The notes below the pieces were generated by a model that had not been told where the DNA came from, did not search any database, and saw only the letters and a list, made by a program, of their open reading frames with translations. This document shows, piece after piece, positions 16,201-17,331 of a DNA stretch of 17,331 nt. The DNA comes from Undibacterium sp. (GTDB lineage Bacteria; Pseudomonadota; Gammaproteobacteria; Burkholderiales; Burkholderiaceae_D), in assembly GCA_019752975.1 (NCBI GenBank), contig JAIELM010000341.1:1-17331 (forward strand). The letters run 5' to 3'. The position numbers were made by a program, and so were the translations under genes. The first letter of the stretch is position 1, and every line of letters begins with the position of its first letter.

Positions 16201-17331
16201 AGATCAGTTTCGAACAAAAGAAACGGCGTTGGAGCAAGCACGCTTTGCTGCGTCACTTGTGTTTCGTCAGCAGCAGGTTCGTAAACCGTTCTTAAGACAT
16301 CATGGGCTTTAAACAGCGCCGAAAATGCCGACTGGAGCGCCGCTTTTTGCAGAGCGCCCTCGATTCGAAAAACCAAAGGAATATTGTAATAAGAACTCCC
16401 GTCAGCCATTTCCTCCATAAACAACATGCGTTGCTGAGCTAAGGAACACGCACTGGTGTAGGAAGGCGGATAGTCACGCGTCACCTCAGAAATTAAATTG
16501 CCACTTGCTTGAGTCGATGCAGCTTCGATCCAAGCGGCCAGTTGAGCGATGGTGGGGAACTCAAATAATTGCGCAATATCGATCGCCGGCAAAGAAAAAA
16601 GCTTAGCCACATGGTTGCAAATATCTACCGCTGCTAGCGAATCGCCACCAATTTCAAAAAAGTTCTCTTCTCGCCCCACGCTTGCACGATCAAGCACCTG
16701 ACACCATATGGCACACAATTGAATTTCGATCTCGCCTTGGGGTGCCTGATTCGGCTTAGCTTCCTGCTGCTCAGACTGTGCCACACTATCAAGGCTACCC
16801 GCGATCAACATACTCCGTGTTTGCCTGCGCTGTATTTTACCGCTCGACGTCATCGGAATTTTATACGGCCGCAATAGAACCACTTGGCTAAGCGCCACTT
16901 CAAAATCACGTGCCACTTGTTGGCGTATCGCTGCAATCACCTCGTCGGTATTCACATGCCGAAAATCGGCGCGCTCTAGCTCTGCCACCACGACTAATTG
17001 TTCCTGCCCATCTTGATCCAGCGCAAAAGCGGCAACACATCCTGATCGCACAGATTTATGCGCGGCGGCGGCTGAGGCCTCAATATCCTGGGGATAATAA
17101 TTGCGCCCACGGATAATGATAATATCTTTGATCCGTCCCGCTACATACAATTTTCCATCTACCTGTACGCCCAAATCGCCGGTACGTAAGTAGCGTAATC
17201 CATCATCTTCACATCCTAATATTTTTTGGCCAAAGGTCTCGCTTGATAATTCAGGTAGCCCCCAATATCCCGGTGAGACACTAGGACCGGCAATCCAAAT
17301 CTCGCCGATCTCGGCATCGGAGACCAACTCT
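13206..17331 (-). CDS. FAAL-ACP-C-A-PCP hybrid synthetase (lipoinitiation), 5' end outside the window
   Basis: The reading frame is open to the right edge. The apparent first codon at 17327 is TTG inside the conserved FAAL sequence, not a start, so the gene is truncated by the window. Counting from that codon: residues 1-178 are the C-terminal part of a fatty acyl-AMP ligase (EIGEIWIAGPSVSPGYWG, YLRTGDLG, IIIIRGRNYYPQDIE, SSGKIQRR with Lys164); 198-270 an acyl carrier domain (GGDS, Ser230); 290-720 a condensation domain (HHIAADG at 425-431); 750-1260 an adenylation domain; 1270-1345 a PCP (GGHS, Ser1306). The FAAL would adenylate a fatty acid and load it on the ACP, and the C domain would join it to the first building block. 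The A domain has Gly958 where Asp235 of GrsA normally binds the alpha-amino group, giving the code GVLHLGLIVK. The C-terminal tail is acidic and ends ELVL, a plausible docking peptide for the 3677-aa protein. It shares the start region of the exporter gene through a 4-base overlap. Confidence 0.95.
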   Translation of the reverse strand, partial: ELVSDAEIGEIWIAGPSVSPGYWGLPELSSETFGQKILGCEDDGLRYLRTGDLGVQVDGKLYVAGRIKDIIIIRGRNYYPQDIEASAAAAHKSVRSGCVAAFALDQDGQEQLVVVAELERADFRHVNTDEVIAAIRQQVARDFEVALSQVVLLRPYKIPMTSSGKIQRRQTRSMLIAGSLDSVAQSEQQEAKPNQAPQGEIEIQLCAIWCQVLDRASVGREENFFEIGGDSLAAVDICNHVAKLFSLPAIDIAQLFEFPTIAQLAAWIEAASTQASGNLISEVTRDYPPSYTSACSLAQQRMLFMEEMADGSSYYNIPLVFRIEGALQKAALQSAFSALFKAHDVLRTVYEPAADETQVTQQSVLAPTPFLLFETDLSQASEHDEKLAEILLEDADYRFDLTTELPLRAHLITLGEQQYVLSMNVHHIAADGYSAHKMLDDLGTAYAHYCGAAREDGFVLKRGVQYADYVTWQQHWNTSTDYQLAKSYWLKTLAGAPQLHSIMPDRQRAAVQSVAGAHLRFPLSKTLSDSISALARSEATTAFVVYQAVFAALLARYSGESDIVFGTAAANRTPAQFSGAVGLFVNTLALRYAVDQEVSFSELIAQAKQVSAGALRHQQFPFDVLVEQLAPVRSLAYNPLVQIMLVVQDEQTQTLNLSDAQVSLLEQKQAVSKFDLALHLCAVNEGMSLNWEFSTALFDPASIQKMSDHFVLLLQACVAGHTKPSTVALLTQSAVVTDTVDLIGDAGTAVCVHRLFEHHAKTQPHRIAIVEGENHISYAELEQQAELLAGHLAANGAVAQTAIGVLMERSSQLVVAMLAIYKLGAVYVPLDPHYPVPRLQLMVSDSGVKFLLINSSSKSERAPTLDFAGFADFAGFADKDAYQCLYLDQLLATPIVTKYVESNDPQQGAYLIYTSGSTGQPKGVLVTHANLYYSLYANRKVMNFCDWDSMPTLGSQAFGVSLLEIMLPLSSGGTVHLLKKAQVQDIEELVIMSSEVTVLHAVPSLMRQWLDVVESTNGSHSLYPNLRLLLVGGESVPDNLLKRIKQWRPTIRLLALYGMTESAIVCSSYEAQLSDVAAPAHYCIGHPYQHARFYVLNNAGLEQPLGVPGELYIGGLSIAAGYVGQPELTAERFIASPYCAGDRLYRTGDRVRLLSDGYYEFLGRVDHQVSLRGARIEMGEIETLANAVAEVTQAVAHVLTEQSSLVLYYTSSAAMEKQVAITEAIRHHLAEHLPDYMRPSIIECLSAFPLNPNGKVDRKKLPQPRAHTSIVLPESEIEQRLLEMCQGLLQRDDFGVTSNFFEIGGHSLLATKFVTKIRASFEIAFPLNALFSSPTIRACAVLVESALKDKFAESLVRRADTDENQFDDEDELVL
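13542..15086 (-). other. Atypical adenylation domain lacking the alpha-amino-binding Asp
   Basis: Residues 748-1262 of the FAAL synthetase, with A3 YLIYTSGSTGQPKG, A7 RLYRTGD, A8 GRVDHQVSLRG and A10 NGKVDRK intact. In A4 the usual FDxxxxE reads FGVSLLE, so the position of GrsA Asp235 is Gly958. A5 reads YGMTE instead of YGPTE. The segment VTVLHAVPSLMRQ is not typical of alpha-amino-acid A domains. The substrate may be a beta-amino, hydroxy or keto acid; I cannot tell which. Confidence 0.75.
14700..14735 (-). repeat. Exact 18-base tandem duplication inside the A domain of the FAAL synthetase
   Basis: Bases 14700-14717 and 14718-14735 are identical. Each 18-base unit is itself two similar 9-base units (AGCAAAACC and AGCAAAATC on the plus strand). 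The duplication stays in frame and encodes DFAGFA twice (residues 865-876), in the variable loop between motifs A2 and A3. Confidence 0.9.
16512..16742 (-). other. Acyl carrier domain fused to the FAAL
   Basis: Residues 196-272 of the visible part of the protein. The phosphopantetheine site is GGDS with Ser230, whereas all four downstream PCPs in the window carry GGHS. It lies directly between the FAAL and the first C domain, so it should receive the fatty acid. Confidence 0.88.
16794..17331 (-). other. C-terminal part of a fatty acyl-AMP ligase domain
   Basis: The FAAL hallmarks EIGEIWIAGPSVSPGYWG, RTGDLG, GRIKDIIIIRGRNYYPQDIE and SSGKIQRR are all present. GRNYYPQDIE is characteristic of FAALs rather than of amino-acid A domains. 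The N-terminal ATP-binding core lies beyond the right edge, so the FAAL-specific insertion that prevents CoA ligation cannot be inspected. Confidence 0.9.

Noticed and set aside
17325..17327. TTG at the right edge as a start codon of the FAAL synthetase
   Set aside because: It lies in the middle of conserved FAAL sequence and the frame is open to the window edge, so the gene continues outside.
341..17331. Possible GC difference between the exporter/FAAL part and the 3677-aa gene
   Set aside because: Hand counts of a few lines gave overlapping values (about 37-57 % per line in the big gene, about 48-52 % in the rest), so no reliable composition break can be claimed.

Overview
The window is almost entirely coding on the minus strand and lies inside one large operon for a non-ribosomally made lipopeptide. 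Read in the direction of transcription (right to left) it holds four genes. First is a synthetase whose 5' end lies beyond base 17331, with the C-terminal part of a fatty acyl-AMP ligase (FAAL) followed by ACP-C-A-PCP. Second is a 588-aa SyrD-like cyclic-peptide ABC exporter. Third is a 3677-aa, three-module synthetase (docking-C-A-PCP-C-A-PCP-C-A-PCP). Fourth is the first 114 codons of another synthetase (docking-C...), cut off at base 1. Two of the three junctions are 4-base stop/start overlaps. The only gap is 68 bases (11375-11442), which holds a terminator-like hairpin. There are no RNA genes, insertion sequences or CRISPR arrays, and no stretch over 300 bases without a gene.

How the genes work together (inference from domain order): the FAAL activates a fatty acid and loads it on the fused ACP. 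The first C domain joins it to a unit chosen by an unusual A domain that lacks the usual Asp for binding an alpha-amino group. The chain then passes through a tail-to-TubC-like docking contact to the 3677-aa protein. That protein adds a residue predicted as Tyr (pocket code DASTVAAVCK) and two residues from related A domains with acidic pockets (DMENGGGVDK and DMEDSGVVDK). A second docking contact hands the chain to the next synthetase. The exporter would move the product across the inner membrane. No epimerase, thioesterase or terminal reductase domain is in view, so release is encoded outside the window.

The most unusual element is about 370 extra residues in the last A domain of the 3677-aa protein, between motifs A8 and A9. 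Methyltransferase or ketoreductase domains are the usual occupants of that site. This insert has no SAM-binding motif and instead resembles a GNAT-family acyltransferase, with a loop lacking the usual glycines where acyl-CoA would bind.

Organism: the GC content looks moderate (roughly 45-50 % in the lines I counted). The SyrD-type exporter together with FAAL-NRPS proteins and TubC-like docking domains suggests a Gram-negative bacterium, probably a proteobacterium. A beta- or gammaproteobacterium is my guess; the sequence alone does not settle it.
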